This document shows, one piece after another, positions 10,741-22,829 of a stretch of DNA of 64,000 nt. The notes under the pieces were generated by a model that ran no database searches, was not told the origin of the DNA, and saw only the letters and a list, made by a program, of their open reading frames with translations. The position numbers and the translations under genes were made by a program. Numbering within the stretch: the first letter of the stretch is position 1; each line of letters opens with the position of its first letter. Origin of the DNA: Cycas panzhihuaensis (taxonomy: Eukaryota > Cycadophyta); assembly GCA_023213395.1 (NCBI GenBank), contig CM041465.1, positions 103,919,741 through 103,983,740 on the forward strand, given 5' to 3'.

Positions 10741-11800
10741 GGGAGGGATGGGGTTTAGTGGATTAAACAAGATGATAAGAATGGATAAAGACCTATACAA
10801 GCTCTAAATAAGACAACGAGAATAGGCAAAAGCTTTAAATAAGACAAGAAGAATGGAAATTTGAGTGAAATTAGCTTTCTTAGAAGGGTTCTAAGAAGCA
10901 TTCCAAAAATGTTGATGAATATTAAGGAAAAAATAATAAAGGAAGTATGAAAGAAGGATATACAACTTAGTAAGCTACATGAGTAACTCAATAAATGCAG
11001 TTAGGGAAGGTGACTGACCACTAACACAAAAACTTTTTTGACAAAGCAATAATAAGGATTTTGGCAATGTAGAACAACGATGTTCAAAATATTTTTTAAA
11101 CTTCCAAATAGACGTATATAGAGAAATTAGTTCTAGGATGTTTGGGAATGGTTAGGGATGTTTCTAGAAATGGTTATGAATGGGATCAAGTAAGAAAACA
11201 ATGAAAAATAATAGAAATCTAATTAAGGAACACTTCTAGAATAGATTTAGGAAGCTTTTAGAACACAAGGGATAGTTTCAAGTTCAAAAACTCACTCTTG
11301 GGGAATGGTTCTCAATAAATACTATAATGGTTTGGGGACAATTTTGTAGGTAGTGGGATGGTTTTTAAATAGTGAATACTTCTCAAAATAGTTATGTACT
11401 AAGACTCCAAAAGACATTTTGTATGGACATACAAACATACAAAGGGGCACTTGATTATTATTAATTAGGGTTTTATGTTATAAAGAGTCAATAGTTATGT
11501 TGCAAAGTTATACCTTTTTAGGTTTTGGGCCATATAAAAGCATATAAATAGGTCATTCTCTTATTGGTTCAATGGTGAAAGCTGAGTAATTAAGTCATAT
11601 GGCATGTTTTCAAGGGTGAAAGTTGGACATTAAAAGTGTTGTAATGTTATAGCAAGCATATTTAGTATTGATTAATAAAATATATGAGTTATGAGAAAAA
11701 CCTTATGCATCCTATGGGATTGACGTTTGGGTATTCATGCTAAGATTGAATTTATTGCATATGTGATGAATGTTGTAAAGTTTATATATATATTATAAAT
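10741..11800 (+). repeat. Probable gypsy 3' LTR on the plus strand (ends unresolved)
   Basis: A polypurine tract at 10741-10753 is followed by about 1 kb of non-coding DNA. It contains repeated TTCTAGAA-like motifs, a TATA-like cluster (atataaaagcatataaata, about 11530-11550) and a poly(A)-signal-like aataaaat at about 11675, in the order U3, TATA, poly(A) expected for an LTR. No second copy or TSD was found, so termini and family remain uncertain. A solo or truncated LTR is the alternative. Confidence 0.4.
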
Positions 11801-11879
11801 AACCTAAGATCAAGGGATAAAAAGGACCTATTAATTATGCTAACAAGTAGTTTCAAGATGGCAGTGGACCAAGTAGCCA

Positions 11880-12345
11880 TCAACATTTTTTTGTTTCTTC
11901 CCTTTGATTGTAAATATAATTCTATAGAGCCTGCTTGACCCTTACGTAGTAGTTTTGCTAGATTTTGATGTTTCAATCCTTGAAACATAATGTAATTGGG
12001 TGTAGTTATGGAAACAAGTGAAATTTTCATTGTGATTTAGGAGGTATATGTCCAAGGTTTGTAGGTAATCTACTTCTAATACTATGTCAAATTCCCAAAG
12101 TTAAAGGTATAAAATTTTATGAAGAATGACATCTTTCCCAAGTGGATTTATTGATGGTTAACTTCTCCATCACATGCAATCAAACCTCCTTTAGGTATTA
12201 TAATGCTAAATGTCTTCTCCTTATCAACATGGAGGATCAACCTTTTAACCACACTAGTATCAATGAAGTTGTAGGTTCCTCTAGGGTCAAGTAGTGCTAT
12301 TAGATTTTGTTTATGATTATACCCACACACCTTCATGGTGTTGGG
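11880..12345 (-). pseudogene. pol: Ty3/gypsy retropepsin-like protease, degenerate
   Basis: The minus-strand frame 12148-12336 encodes LIALLDPRGTYNFIDTSVVKRL, a gypsy RVP_2 protease in which the catalytic D-S/T-G is changed to D-P-R-G, followed by GGLIACDGEV. After frame shifts, the region 12010-12090 reads FDIVLEVDYLQTLDIYLLN, matching the conserved DIVLGxxWLxTLG block of gypsy proteases. RT should follow to the left but is not recognisable, probably because the LTR-like DNA at 10.74-11.8 kb interrupts it. Confidence 0.72.
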
Positions 12346-12489
12346 TCATCAGATTCTAGACATGTCGACCATGGAGATTTCAAGCTAACCATCATCCAAG
12401 ACTTGGGTATTCAAGATCTCTTTGTTTTATTAGTTGTCTAAGAGATCTACTTATGCTTCCTCTAGTTCCCTGCTTTAGTCATCTTCTAC

Positions 12490-13075
12490 ATCTACTATGT
12501 ATACTTGTTTTCTTTAGCCATAAATAAAAGGGTGTCCATTTTTTCATTTTTGTCTACAATTGTTGAAGAGTCCCTAGGCTCTCCTTTTGGCCTTTTTTGG
12601 ATCTTCCTGGATGAGGGGCCTAGAGTTTATGGGTGGCACTAATCTAAATGCAGCCATAGTTTCTCTCTCACTTGATGGTATGTATGGTGATGTCTTTTGG
12701 TTGGTTGTTTATTTGGATAAAGTGGCTACATGGCATGCTTCAGTCTATCATGCTTTACTTCTTGCTTTTCTAGGGTTGGCAATTTGAATCGACGGATGTC
12801 TTCATGTATGTCTACTTGGAGATTGCTTACATAAAATGGCCAAAGATCCTTAGATTTGATCTTACCTTTACTTTTTACTCTCTTAAATTCCTCAATGTAT
12901 TGCTATACTATCCTATTTCTTTGGAAATAATGTGCTAGTTGGACATTATATGGGTCTCCCTAGTTATCTTTAGTTTGTCCCTTGAAGGCTTTTATAAACT
13001 TGTCGAAATTAATAAGCATTAAGTGCTTTTTCTTTCATGATGGTGCTTAGGTATATAATTGATACAAGAGCATCT
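12490..13075 (-). pseudogene. gag: Ty3/gypsy gag C-terminal part, degenerate
   Basis: The minus strand at 12990-13040 reads INFDKFIKAFKGQTKDN, followed by QLAHYFQRNRIVQQYIEEFKR (about 12870-12950). This is the retrotransposon gag domain (FxxFIxxF, then YxxEFxR). Cys-rich traces near 12500-12540 (C-R-Q-K and G-H-P-F) suggest a decayed zinc knuckle. The gag N-terminal half is missing upstream of about 13090, where a T-rich run begins. It belongs with the protease at 11880-12345 and probably with the primer-binding site at 15625-15636. Confidence 0.62.
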
Positions 13076-13079
13076 ATGT

Positions 13080-15624
13080 GCATACCATACATTAGTAAAG
13101 ATGGTTTTTTTTTTAATTTGAGTGTTGAACTATTCATGGGAGGAAAGCTTTGCAAATGTATTACTTGCAAGTGATAAGACTCACAAGTTGGTGCTTTTGT
13201 GGGAGTGCAAGTAAAATTGAGAATTTGTTAGTGTGAGATAAGATAGTAGTTGTTAGTTCAAGGGACATGTGATTGTATCAGGATGTAATTTATAAGTGGG
13301 AAGATCGCATAAAGGAGAGATGAAGTTCAAAGGCTTTAGTGAGTAAGTCAAATATGAAGAACATGTAATGGCTTTTTGTAAACCTCACAATTTGTGGAAG
13401 TAAGCTTTGATGAAATGTTGAATTATGAACATACAACATAAAAACTTTACAAAGTTTGCAAGTATGTAAGGCACAAAGTGATTCATTACACCATACATCT
13501 ACACATAGGTGAGAATATTATTTAAGGTGTTTTAATTTCATAACATGTGGAGCCACTCATAAATGACAATAGTATTTAATTGATGGAGTTCAAAATCACC
13601 TACCACCTCACCTCATGGAGAGATTCAGAATAAGGCACTTGTAGAAGATCATAGGTGGTGAGACCAACCACACCTATTAGGGGGGAAGATACCCATTACA
13701 ACAAGCTTGTATAAATGAAGATATCAACATATTAAAAGGGGCTTTTCAAATGAAAAATAAAGCAAAACATTAAGTTTTCCTTGACATAAAGCACAAAGAA
13801 AGATAATTGTAATAAAGTCATTTCTATACACAGTAATAAGTTATTTAGTTAATCTTAATCTATGTAATAAGATTAATTCATTATAGTAAAAGTAGTCTTT
13901 ATTAAGGTCTTAGTTGCGATGTTATGAGTGTTGCTTACATTATATGCATGTGTGTTTGTCTAGTGGATTGTGCATTATCTATTTTTTAGAAGTAATGTTA
14001 TGTGTGTTGGGTATTAGGGTATATCATTTAAGTGTGGGTTTTATAGGTGGCATTGCATAGATAATGGTCCTTTAATATACTTTATGATGAGGTCCAAATG
14101 AGGTCTGTTGTTAGTGATGTGGAGGATTTTGAATGTGTTCCAAAGTTTTGCCAACCACTTATTAGTATCTATTTCTTTATTTTGGGAGTAACATGGTATC
14201 ATATAGTTATGGAAGAATAACTATGATTTTACTTTTATCATTATACTTGATTCCTCCTTGTCCTCAATCTTTTCATTGTGGTACTCCCTATTTTGAAGGC
14301 TTTTTATTTTCCCTAATATTTCCTCCTTATATAGATTTATTTGTGTCTTTATTCTTGTCAAGATACTTTCTATCTCGAATAAGTGGGCCTCTATGTCTGT
14401 ACCCTATGATTGTGACATCTTGGTTCTCTTTTGGTACTCAATTGTGCCCCATTTTTCTATTCCTGAGTGGATATGCAATGCTAAACTTACTAGTTGCTTG
14501 ATGATATTATTAATCATCTCTAGTATATCTTACTACTAATGATGATGGTGATCCTTAATGACTTGATGTCTAGTTAATTACTTATTTTTTATGATTTTCA
14601 ATAATATGATAATATTGATGTGTAGATCTTAAGAAAATTCACAAAATAATAAAAAGAATGATTGAAATTAGACCGTATATGATAATGATATAGTCTTTTA
14701 GAAAAAAAAATATAAAACATATTAAAAATCTTTTAGGTAGCTTCAAGTATTAAAATATGAGTCTAATTAATTCCAAATGGGGCCCTACATATAACCAAAT
14801 AGAAGCCTTATCAATGTCAATTCCAACAAATCCAATAACACTAAATTTTGATTTCAGAGGTGAGAGATATGACAACACCATTATGGATTTGTGCTATAAA
14901 TTATCTATTGAGAAAAAAAAAATTGCTCTAATCCATTTTCTAAATGACATTTGGTCACCTTAAAAATTGCATATGATCATGCTTATAATGGTTTGGGGTG
15001 AACTCTAATCTAAATGCAATTAAATAAAATGTTTTTTAACTTTAGAAAAAGTTAAAATTTCCCCTTCCCACTCCCCTTGAAGTGTTAATATACTTTTAAC
15101 ATTGGCTCTCTTATTTCTTTGAATTTCTTGAAATAATAAGTATTTTCTTATATCATTTGTATCACTATATATGGCATGTACTAGGCACCCCTTATGAGAA
15201 CTACATAATTACGTGATATGCATGCTACACTGAGCTATGTAATAACATCTCAAATGGATTATACTATATTTATTCACTACATGTATTCAGTCTCAATCCT
15301 AAACAGTTTGTATTTACACTAAATTTGTTCACTATATCTAATGCATATTTGCTCCTACTTTTGGATTACTCTCCTTACTTTGCCTACCATTTAAATCTTG
15401 CCTCCTTTGGTATCCCAAACTCATAGAATTTAAACAGATGGTGCATTGAGTTGTGTCTCCATGGATATCTTTGTTAAAATTTGATTATATAGTTGCTCTA
15501 ATGAGAGAGCATATTTTTTTCATAATTTGTTGAGCTATTATTTCAAGAAGGCCATGACATTATGCCATAAATTTATTTTTACATAGTCCTCTATAAGATT
15601 TTTGAATTCTCCCATATAAATTGG
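13080..15624. other. Non-coding leader or decayed repeat DNA
   Basis: No protein family was recognised on either strand. The sequence lies between the decayed minus-strand gag and a minus-strand primer-binding site, so it is best read as the element's leader plus later rearrangement. A 102-codon open frame at 14193-14501 is low-complexity, hydrophobic and lacks homology cues. A GGTATCATATAG string near 14190 resembles a plus-strand primer-binding site, but nothing else supports one there. Confidence 0.4.
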
Positions 15625-15636
15625 GCTCTAATACCA
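15625..15636 (-). other. Primer-binding site of a minus-strand LTR element
   Basis: The reverse complement reads TGGTATTAGAGC, one mismatch from the initiator-Met consensus. Two bases further right a candidate LTR begins at 15639 (TGGGGTGATC). That LTR would be interrupted by the small element at 15858-18673. It probably served the gag-protease remnant at 11.9-13.1 kb. Confidence 0.6.
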
Positions 15637-15857
15637 CTTGGGGTGATCTCAAATCACTTCGTGATGACTACAAATATTGTCAAAATTAAGTAAATGAAGT
15701 CCATGATAAAACCTAAGATTATAGATCAAATGGATGCCTTGATAGGTGTTGACCCAATGCTCAAAAACTTGAGAATAACTAATGATAAAAATATATTTAT
15801 TAATACTTATGAATATTACTTATTAAATTATTCTTGCCAAGTTGGCCAAGTCAGTTA

Positions 15858-16237
15858 TGTTAAAACATAAGGTTCAAAGATTACCTTTGAAACCCTAATG
15901 AAAAATATAAATGAAGTATGAGGCAAATAAAATGATAACATAATAAATGAAATAAATAAAGATAAAGTATGTACAATGTAAAAGGCAACAAAGATATAGA
16001 AAAATGATCACCTTCCAAATTATTGCATTAGGCATAAATAAATACTTATAGTATATTTGATCTCATACTTAACTAATAGGATGAAAAAACCCTTAAGTCC
16101 ACCAATGGGAACATTTGCATGAATATGTATGCTTCACATGAAAATGTCTCAATATCATAATTAAAAAAATACCTATGAGAGTTAAGGGAGATACTTAACA
16201 AGATTCATAAACTAATATTAAATATTATGTTTTAACA
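15858..16237 (-). repeat. 3' LTR of the short LTR element
   Basis: This 380-bp repeat matches 18302-18673. It is bounded by TSD AGTTA on the left and by the C8 polypurine-tract complement on the right. Confidence 0.88.
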
Positions 16238-18301
16238 CCCCCCCCATAATGTTTAATGTCACATCTATACATTATGTAAAAGCCTGTTGGAATAAATAAA
16301 GATTTATTTCATATGTCACTAGTTGTATCTGCAAGCTACAAATAAAATTTATTGAAGTTTGTATAAAGAAAGGTCCATCTATTAGAATGCATAAATAACT
16401 AACCACTACAATCGTCAGTTATATAAGAACCTCCTTTAGATACATGGTTCACTCAAACCATCAACTTCACTTCAGAAACAAGTCTACCTGGCAAATAAGT
16501 TGAGTATTAATACAACTACATTTAGTTCAAGGAAACGAATTTGTGGTTCCTTCATTCTCCTTTAAAGTAACCAATTTGTGGGTTCTTCAAAGATAAGAGC
16601 ATTAAATATGCTTTTATGAAGCATCATCTATTAAAAATCAATAAAACAACTACCAACAAGCAAATACCAAATGTGATTTTGTAGTAAAGAACTCTCATAA
16701 GTGTATAAATGGATTCTTAAAGACCTTTAAACTATAAAAATAGGTAATTTTTAATTAAATTTAAACCAAACATACTTATTCTTGCTTCCAAATATAAAAA
16801 TAATATCACTATGCTATTAGGAATGTTGAAAAAATGTAAAATATATGAAACTAGATATGAAAATTATCATGCAATATATTTTTGATAAAATTTTAACCAT
16901 ATGTATAGAATTTGGTGATTGAAATATTAGTCCTCTGAATTCTAAAATATGCCTTGCAATCACCCATTTTGATCATCTCGAAACAATGAATTCAACACAA
17001 CTGATGACACTAAATTCTAATATTCTTGTGGAGACTTATATCCAAAAAAATATCAATGACTCATAAAAAATTATGCAATCCTTTAAACAAGTAATGAAAG
17101 GATCTGAAAGTATTATTAACTATAAAATATAAATTTTAAAAAATAAAAAATTAGACCCTGTTAACCATAACCCTCGGTCACATGATTTGTCCATATGATT
17201 GCCTATTGTCTTTTCGTCATATCTCAAACATTATAAAAAATAATTAAATTAACCAAACCAAATACAATTAGTTTTTTTTATGCCTGACTTGTTCTGTTTG
17301 ATGAATCATTCGATCGATCTACAATCTTCATTTATGGGCCAAATTTTTCTTCGGTCCTCTGAATACTATTTGGGCATCTAAGCAAGGAAGGCAAGAGAGT
17401 GGATGACTATAGTTTCGTATTTTCTCTATGGGTGGCTTGAGAGATTGGATATTCTTCAAAGCATTCAATGAACCAACCTCCCTTTGAAAGTTCTACTAGC
17501 AGCTACGACTCCATAGGGATATATGGTGTTGGGTTGGATGCATGGGATAATACCAGGGCATTTTTAAATGGGTGCTAATGGTGATCGCCACCTCTTGAGT
17601 CTTCCTCCAAATCACTCTAATCACTGTCCGTAAATAATCAAGTGCCCTCATCATATTTAGAGATTCATGCTCTTGACCAACAAAGCCCCTTATAGAGGCA
17701 ACTTAGTTATGAACAAAGGCCATTTGGTCCTCTTTTAATTCGGTCATATGTGAAGATGTTGTTTGACATCAATGAGATCTCTGTCAAGTGGCTCCATCAT
17801 TGTTTCTTAGGGTTTATGTGGGCGTTTTTTGCCTTGGTATCTGGGCAGTCTTTAGTTTCTACGGTAAGATAAATCTCTTTATACTCTGCTATGATAAGAT
17901 AAACTCTCTCATTGATAAGCTAATATATGGGTAACAGGGTCATCATCAGAGATCGAAAGGACAAGAGGGAGGCAAAGTTTTTGATTTGAGTTCCAACTCC
18001 ATTTACTTTGGGTGTCTGGGCAATTACAATTTTGTGGATTCACCAGCAACTTTACATGGTGATGCTAAAATAGGATAGAATAGGCTCACCTAAGATCATA
18101 GATACCATAATAGGGAAGGCTCATCCTTTTATAGAAATCCTTTATATTCTATATTCTCCATCATGGTTGGTCATAGTCTTCATCTCTTGCTATATACTAA
18201 GGCATTTGGCTCTATCGACATTTACTTCATAGGTTTAAATAGCCTCAATTTGACTAACAACCTCATCGTAAGAGCTTGGATTTAGCTTTAATCTACTATT
18301 T

Positions 18302-18673
18302 TGTTAAAACATAGGGTTTAAAGATTACCTTTGAAACCCTAATAAAAAATACAAATAAAGTATAGGGCAAATAAAATAATAAATAAAATAAACAAAGATA
18401 AAGTATGTACAATACAAAAGATAACAAAGATATGTAAAAATGATTACCTTCCAAATTATTGTATTTGACATGAATACATATTTATAGTACATTTGACCTC
18501 ATGCTTAACCAATAAGATGTAAAAACTTTTAAGTCTACTAATGGGGAGATTTACATGAATAAATATACTTCACATACACACATGTCAATAACACAATAAA
18601 AAATACTTATGAGATAGTTGAGAAAAGATAAGGAGAACACATATAAATCCACATTAAATATTATATTTTAACA
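18302..18673 (-). repeat. 5' LTR of the short LTR element
   Basis: This 372-bp repeat is followed by TSD AGTTA. A degenerate primer-binding-site-like string (minus strand TAGTAGATTAAAGC) lies just inside it, poorly matching the initiator-Met consensus. Confidence 0.85.
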
Positions 18674-18678
18674 AGTTA

Positions 18679-19015
18679 CAAGTTCGTAATATTGACATTG
18701 ATTTTTTTATTATTAAAGAATGATGTTTTGTTGTATTTAGGAAGGTAGTTATTACCTAGAGTGATAATTGAATATTTGGATTTGTAAATTTTTTTCTTTA
18801 AATTTTTTTTTTAGGTCAAATGTCTATTTTTCTTCTTAAAATCTATTTAATCTCAGTTGTTAGCATGGTGTTTGGTTGGGTGATATGAGTTATGTTTTTT
18901 TTCTTATTTAAATCTATTTTTTATTTTATTTTATATTTTTGTATTGGGATGGAATCAAGCTCCTAATACTAAGACAACCTTTGTTGTCCCCAACTTCAAG
19001 CAATATGTTGACAAC
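18679..19015 (-). other. Probable 3' untranslated region of gypsy element M
   Basis: T-rich non-coding DNA lies directly downstream of the M pol C-terminus on the minus strand. Pyrimidine-rich stretches near 18780-18820 and 18890-18940 could include its polypurine-tract complement. The M 3' LTR was not delimited. Confidence 0.4.
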
Positions 19016-19017
19016 AC

Positions 19018-19290
19018 ATTACAATACACCTAATTGATTTCTTTGGAAACTTGGTCACCTTAGTCATAGTAGGGTTTAAATCTATTGCCATTCAACAGAT
19101 TTAGCAATAATGGTCTATTCATATCCCCTAGTTGGACTATTCTATTATCAAATATATTTTTCTCTAAATATGGTTTAAGCCATCACATTTTTAATTTATT
19201 AAGGTGCATGCAAACGTTTCTATTAGATAAGAGTGATTAGTCTCCTTCCTTAACTTTGGTGCACAAGGGTGGTGATTATGCCATACTTTC
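19018..19290 (-). pseudogene. pol: M pol C-terminus, downstream half (split by the solo LTR)
   Basis: The minus strand gives WHNHHPCAPKLRKETNHS, then CTLIN, and after a frame shift WLKPYLEKNIFDNRIVQL and LLNGNRFKPYYD. These fit the post-integrase tail of Tat-type polyproteins (WxxPYxxxxxFDNGxVxL, then NGxRFKxYYD). The matching upstream part (SLRIALA, LLQLLELEKIRHMANWM) lies beyond the solo LTR at about 21890-22000. Confidence 0.72.
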
Positions 19291-21860
19291 TGTTTCCCGG
19301 CTTCCGGGAATGGATACGGAATCACCGACTCAGGTAAGTGCAGGTATGTCTCTAGCATTATCATCACTTTTATGTCTTGATTATGCCTTACATATTTGCA
19401 TGCGTATGACTTTGTGGGCGGCACGGTCGTCCACACCTATGTTTAGCCTATGACGACTATAGCGGGGGCACACTCTTAGCGAGTGTGGCACCTTGGTGGC
19501 AAATGTTACTTCGCATCGCCCTCCTCTTTCACGGATCCACCGGGTTTGCGCCACCTCCACCCGTGTGATGCCTCATCGTCGCTTGGTTAGCTTGCCACCT
19601 CATTTGGGGCCTATTTACGCTCCGTGGGCCGTTTCTTGGCTTGTTTGCTCCGGGTGGGTGTTTTAGTTGTCCTTTAGCCTTTTAGTTTTGCCCCACTGGA
19701 CCGGTTGGTGGGCCCCATTTGTGTCTCTAGGTGCATACCGCCGTAATCTTCAAGCTGCAAGTGATCTTGGCAGTCTGGCCGGAATTTTGCGATCACTGGA
19801 ATATTCATGTCTGCTAAAGTTTCCGTGATCTGTGTCTCTGTTTGTTTTTAAAATCCGGGTGGCAATTTCGCATTTATTGCGAAGCGCCACGTGGTTCGCC
19901 TTTTCTCCTTCCCAGTCGTGCCCTATTCGCGTACTTTAGGGTTTTGCTTTAGTACTTAAACATCTTTTGGCTCGTTTTCAAGGATCTTTTGGCTCACTTT
20001 TGGATTTACTCTCAGGAGGAACACTCTCTGCTCTGCTCTCTTCTGTTTCTTTGCAACAATGGACTGCACTCTTCATACTGGCCTTGACTCTCCTTTGGCT
20101 TGGTGAGACATTCTCTCGGCCCTCAGCCCTTGAGAGGGCTCCTTTGAAGCGGTTTCACTGTTTTCCACCAGGCGATCCACGAGTTCCCGTTTGCGGTGTT
20201 TCCGCTCCACCTCCATAGCGGGGCCCCTAGCACTCTATTCAGTCTGAAATTTGTTTGTTCCGGCCCTTCTTGTCACCTTTTGGTGAGGCAAATCCCTTGC
20301 CTCCCTTTCCGGTACTCTTCACTTTGTATTTGTTTTGGTGATATTTACACTTGACTTATTTGTTTTCATTTGTTGCTTGAGAGTTGGTTTCCCTCCCTCT
20401 TGAGGGGCTCACCACTCTCCCTCACTTCTTACTGCGTTCTTTGTCAAGGCAAGGCGTTGAGGTTGCATAGGCTTTGGACAGAGGCTGGGTGGATTCGCAC
20501 CACCTTCCACGCTCCCAGCGGCTCAAAGCCCTCAAAGCCTCCCTCTCGCCTGCTACTCTTGGCTTGCAAACAAGGGTTGAAGGCTTGCACCTTGGTTGCC
20601 CAAACCAGCGCTGTCACAAGTTGCAGCGCTGATTTGGGACCCTTTATTCAGGTTTGGGTGCCATCCATAGGCCCCAACCGCGGGTTCTTCCTCCACCTTT
20701 GCTCCCCGGTTACCCGGTTTGCTCCCCGTAGCATCCCGGTTCCCCGTGGGTGTCTTTGGGTCTTTCTTGCCCCTTCTTGCGGTAGTTTTCCGACCTTGAG
20801 TCTTGACTTTCTCCTCGCTGCCCGTGGCTCTTGGGGAGAGGTTTGGGCACCATTGCGGGCGGTAGGCCACTCAGGCTTACCTTGTTGTTTCCTTTCATTT
20901 GGATCGTTCTTCTTTGGTATTTTCCTTATTGGACTAACACGATGCATGTACATTTAGACTCTCGTTTATGTTGTTAGACATATATTGCTAGATCTTTGTG
21001 TTGCATATAGGTGTCTCCCCTCGGCAGGAGGGAGACCTTTGTTGCTTACAGGTACTCGGGACGCGCGGAGAACGTTGCCCGTTGCCCCCTTCCACCGGTA
21101 AGCGTCCCTTGCATGTGTCATATTTTATGCTATCTCATTTGCTAGTTAGCATTTCTTTCCTTCCTTCGGTATCGCATTTATTTTTCCTGGGGAAGGTAAG
21201 GAAGCCCCTTTTCGCTCGCCGCTACATTTCACATCCGGTACGCTGCGCGGAGTGGTTGGGTGCTCCTCCTGAAGGCTACGCCATCTCTCACGCCTTCGGC
21301 CCAGGTGCACGCTCCGTTCCCCTTCGCTACCCCTGGTCTTTTTTCCTTCTTTTATTCTTTTCCTAGTAATTAGAACATCGAAAGATTAAAAGGGAAAATT
21401 GCCTTTTTTATTAGTTTGCAATTTGTTTGCCTTGTTGCATGTACTTTTGTTATTCGTAGGAAAGGTTGTAGGAGTCTTCTCCTCTCTTACCCTTCCTCCC
21501 TCTTCCTTAGCCGCCTTGCTCTTGCTTCACTTGTCGCTCGTGTGCAGTTAGATTGCATAGGATTGTTCTTGGCCTATCCTTGTTAGGTTCTTCCTCTCTC
21601 CCTTCTGGCCACCCAAGGGTGGGAGGGGCCTACTCCCAGGTCAACCCGGGTTCGTCCTACGTATCTTCGCCCTTCGCTCAAGGCGGCGAAGGGTCACTCA
21701 GTAGTAGCCATACTCCATTGCAGATCCCGAACTCGCGCTCCGGCGCACGGGGCGCTCTGCGTGGTAGTTGCTTGCCTTGTAGGTTCCACTTCTTACCGTT
21801 TCGTCACCATCTCTCCCCCGCGCCTATCAGTCAGGCGGTTATCCCGTAGCAGCGCGTCCA
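19291..21860 (+). repeat. GC-rich solo LTR (2.57 kb) related to the LTRs of element T
   Basis: The sequence starts TGTTTCCCGG, ends GCGCGTCCA and is flanked by the perfect 5-bp repeat CTTTC (19286-19290 and 21861-21865). The GC-rich, CpG-rich composition starts and stops at these boundaries. The first bases and internal blocks match the T LTRs (TGTTTCC start, GTAAGTGCAGGTAT block, and GGGGAAGGTAAGGAAGCCCC near 21190 against GGGGTAGGTAAGTGGAGCCC in T). It contains perfect hairpins at 19294-19310, 20125-20140, 21013-21036 and 21670-21693. No gag, pol or second LTR is attached, so it is best explained as a solo LTR left by LTR-LTR recombination. Open frames inside, up to 195 codons, are treated as chance frames in GC-rich DNA. 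The plus orientation follows from its alignment to T. Confidence 0.82.
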
Positions 21861-21865
21861 CTTTC

Positions 21866-22450
21866 TCTTTATTTTTTTAGATGGCCTACATCCAGTTGGC
21901 CATATGTCTAATTTTCTCTAATTCTAGTAATTGAAGAAGTCATCCCCTCAATGAATTTTCACCATCTAATCACTATGCTAATGCAATCTACAAACTCATA
22001 GTAGTCTAAAATGGCCATAACACAAAGGACAAATTGTGTGCCTAGTTTACACTTCTAATGTGATAAATTTTACATAAATATTTTTTAATTATTTTATTAA
22101 TGCTTTCTGCTTATCCATTTGCTCATGGATAGTATGATATTAATTTATGATGGCTAATTAAAAATGATGACGCAAGTTCTTCTACCATTTTATTCAAGAA
22201 ATGTGTACCTTAGTCACTGACTAATTCTAATGGGCAACCAAATCTCATGATTATGACCTTATAAATACATTTGACTATACTTTGGGTGCCAACATGTTTT
22301 AACAGTCTTGCCTCCACCCACTTGGTCATATAGTCTATGGCCATTAGAATGTAATGAGCTTGAGATCAATAAGTTGCAAGATAGATAGGGCTAACCGAGT
22401 TTTATCCCTATTTCTTAAATGGAGCTTTTCATAGTATGGGCCTAAGTGGT
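21866..22450 (-). pseudogene. pol: M integrase, catalytic core and tail
   Basis: The minus strand shows the gypsy integrase core: ILMAIDYMTKWVEA (first Asp, about 22310-22350), RFGCPLELVSD-GTHFLN (second Asp, about 22190-22260) and YYP-ANG-AES (catalytic Glu, about 22100-22140). The D, D and E residues are present, but stops replace glutamines. The tail continues through SLRIALA and LLELEKIRHMANWM to the solo LTR at 21860. Confidence 0.85.
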
Positions 22451-22829
22451 TAAAAATCCTTGCAATGAGACTTTTCCACACTATGGAAAATATCATACCT
22501 TTTCATGCATTTGCTTATATCCTTGAATATGGTTGGCTACCATAGTTTTGTGTTGATCTTTTTCTAAGTTGTCTCTTTATTACCATATCCTTCTGTAACT
22601 CTTTTATATGCTTATGAGATGATCTATTTAAACTCATTGGATGCATCATCAGAGCACAACATTAGGGCCTAAATGATAGAGTTCTTCTTGAATTAGTTGA
22701 TAAGACTCCTATTTTTTTATTAAATGTTTTCCTTTTACTTGGTCTAATCCATGTGGTAGTTCTCTAATTGGTAAATATTTGGGTTTTTTTTAATGCTATT
22801 GAAGAGTTATGGTCCTTATATTAAGTGGA

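Larger units (their letters stand above)
15858..18673 (-). mobile_element. Short non-autonomous LTR retrotransposon (2.8 kb)
   Basis: Direct repeats at 15858-16237 and 18302-18673 both start TGTTAAAACATA and end TTTTAACA. A perfect TSD, AGTTA, flanks the unit (15853-15857 and 18674-18678). A run of eight C (16238-16245) next to the left LTR is a polypurine tract on the minus strand, giving the orientation. The interior is about 2.06 kb and has no RT or integrase. A minus-strand stretch near 17540-17790 reads like an N-terminal gag-type helix (MTELKEDQMAFVHN, then NMMRALDYLRTVIRVIW). A gag-only element is possible, but this is an inference. The LTRs are visibly diverged, so the copy is old. 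Confidence 0.85.

Noticed and set aside
14180-14200. Possible plus-strand primer-binding site (TGGTATCATATAG)
   Set aside because: The match to the initiator-Met site breaks down after eight bases, and no LTR pair or plus-strand gag follows.
14193-14501. 102-codon hydrophobic plus-strand frame
   Set aside because: It is low-complexity Leu/Phe/Ser sequence in decayed repeat DNA without start context or family motifs. It looks membrane-like only because of T-rich composition.
15639-15857. LTR of element M beginning at 15639
   Set aside because: The primer-binding site at 15625-15636 marks a 5' LTR of a minus-strand element whose genes lie to its left, whereas M genes lie to the right. It therefore cannot be the M 5' LTR, and there is no second copy to delimit it.
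20370-20957. 195-codon open frame in GC-rich DNA, with overlapping frames on both strands
   Set aside because: It lies wholly inside the solo LTR. GC-rich DNA has few stops by chance, frames overlap on both strands, and no domain is recognisable.
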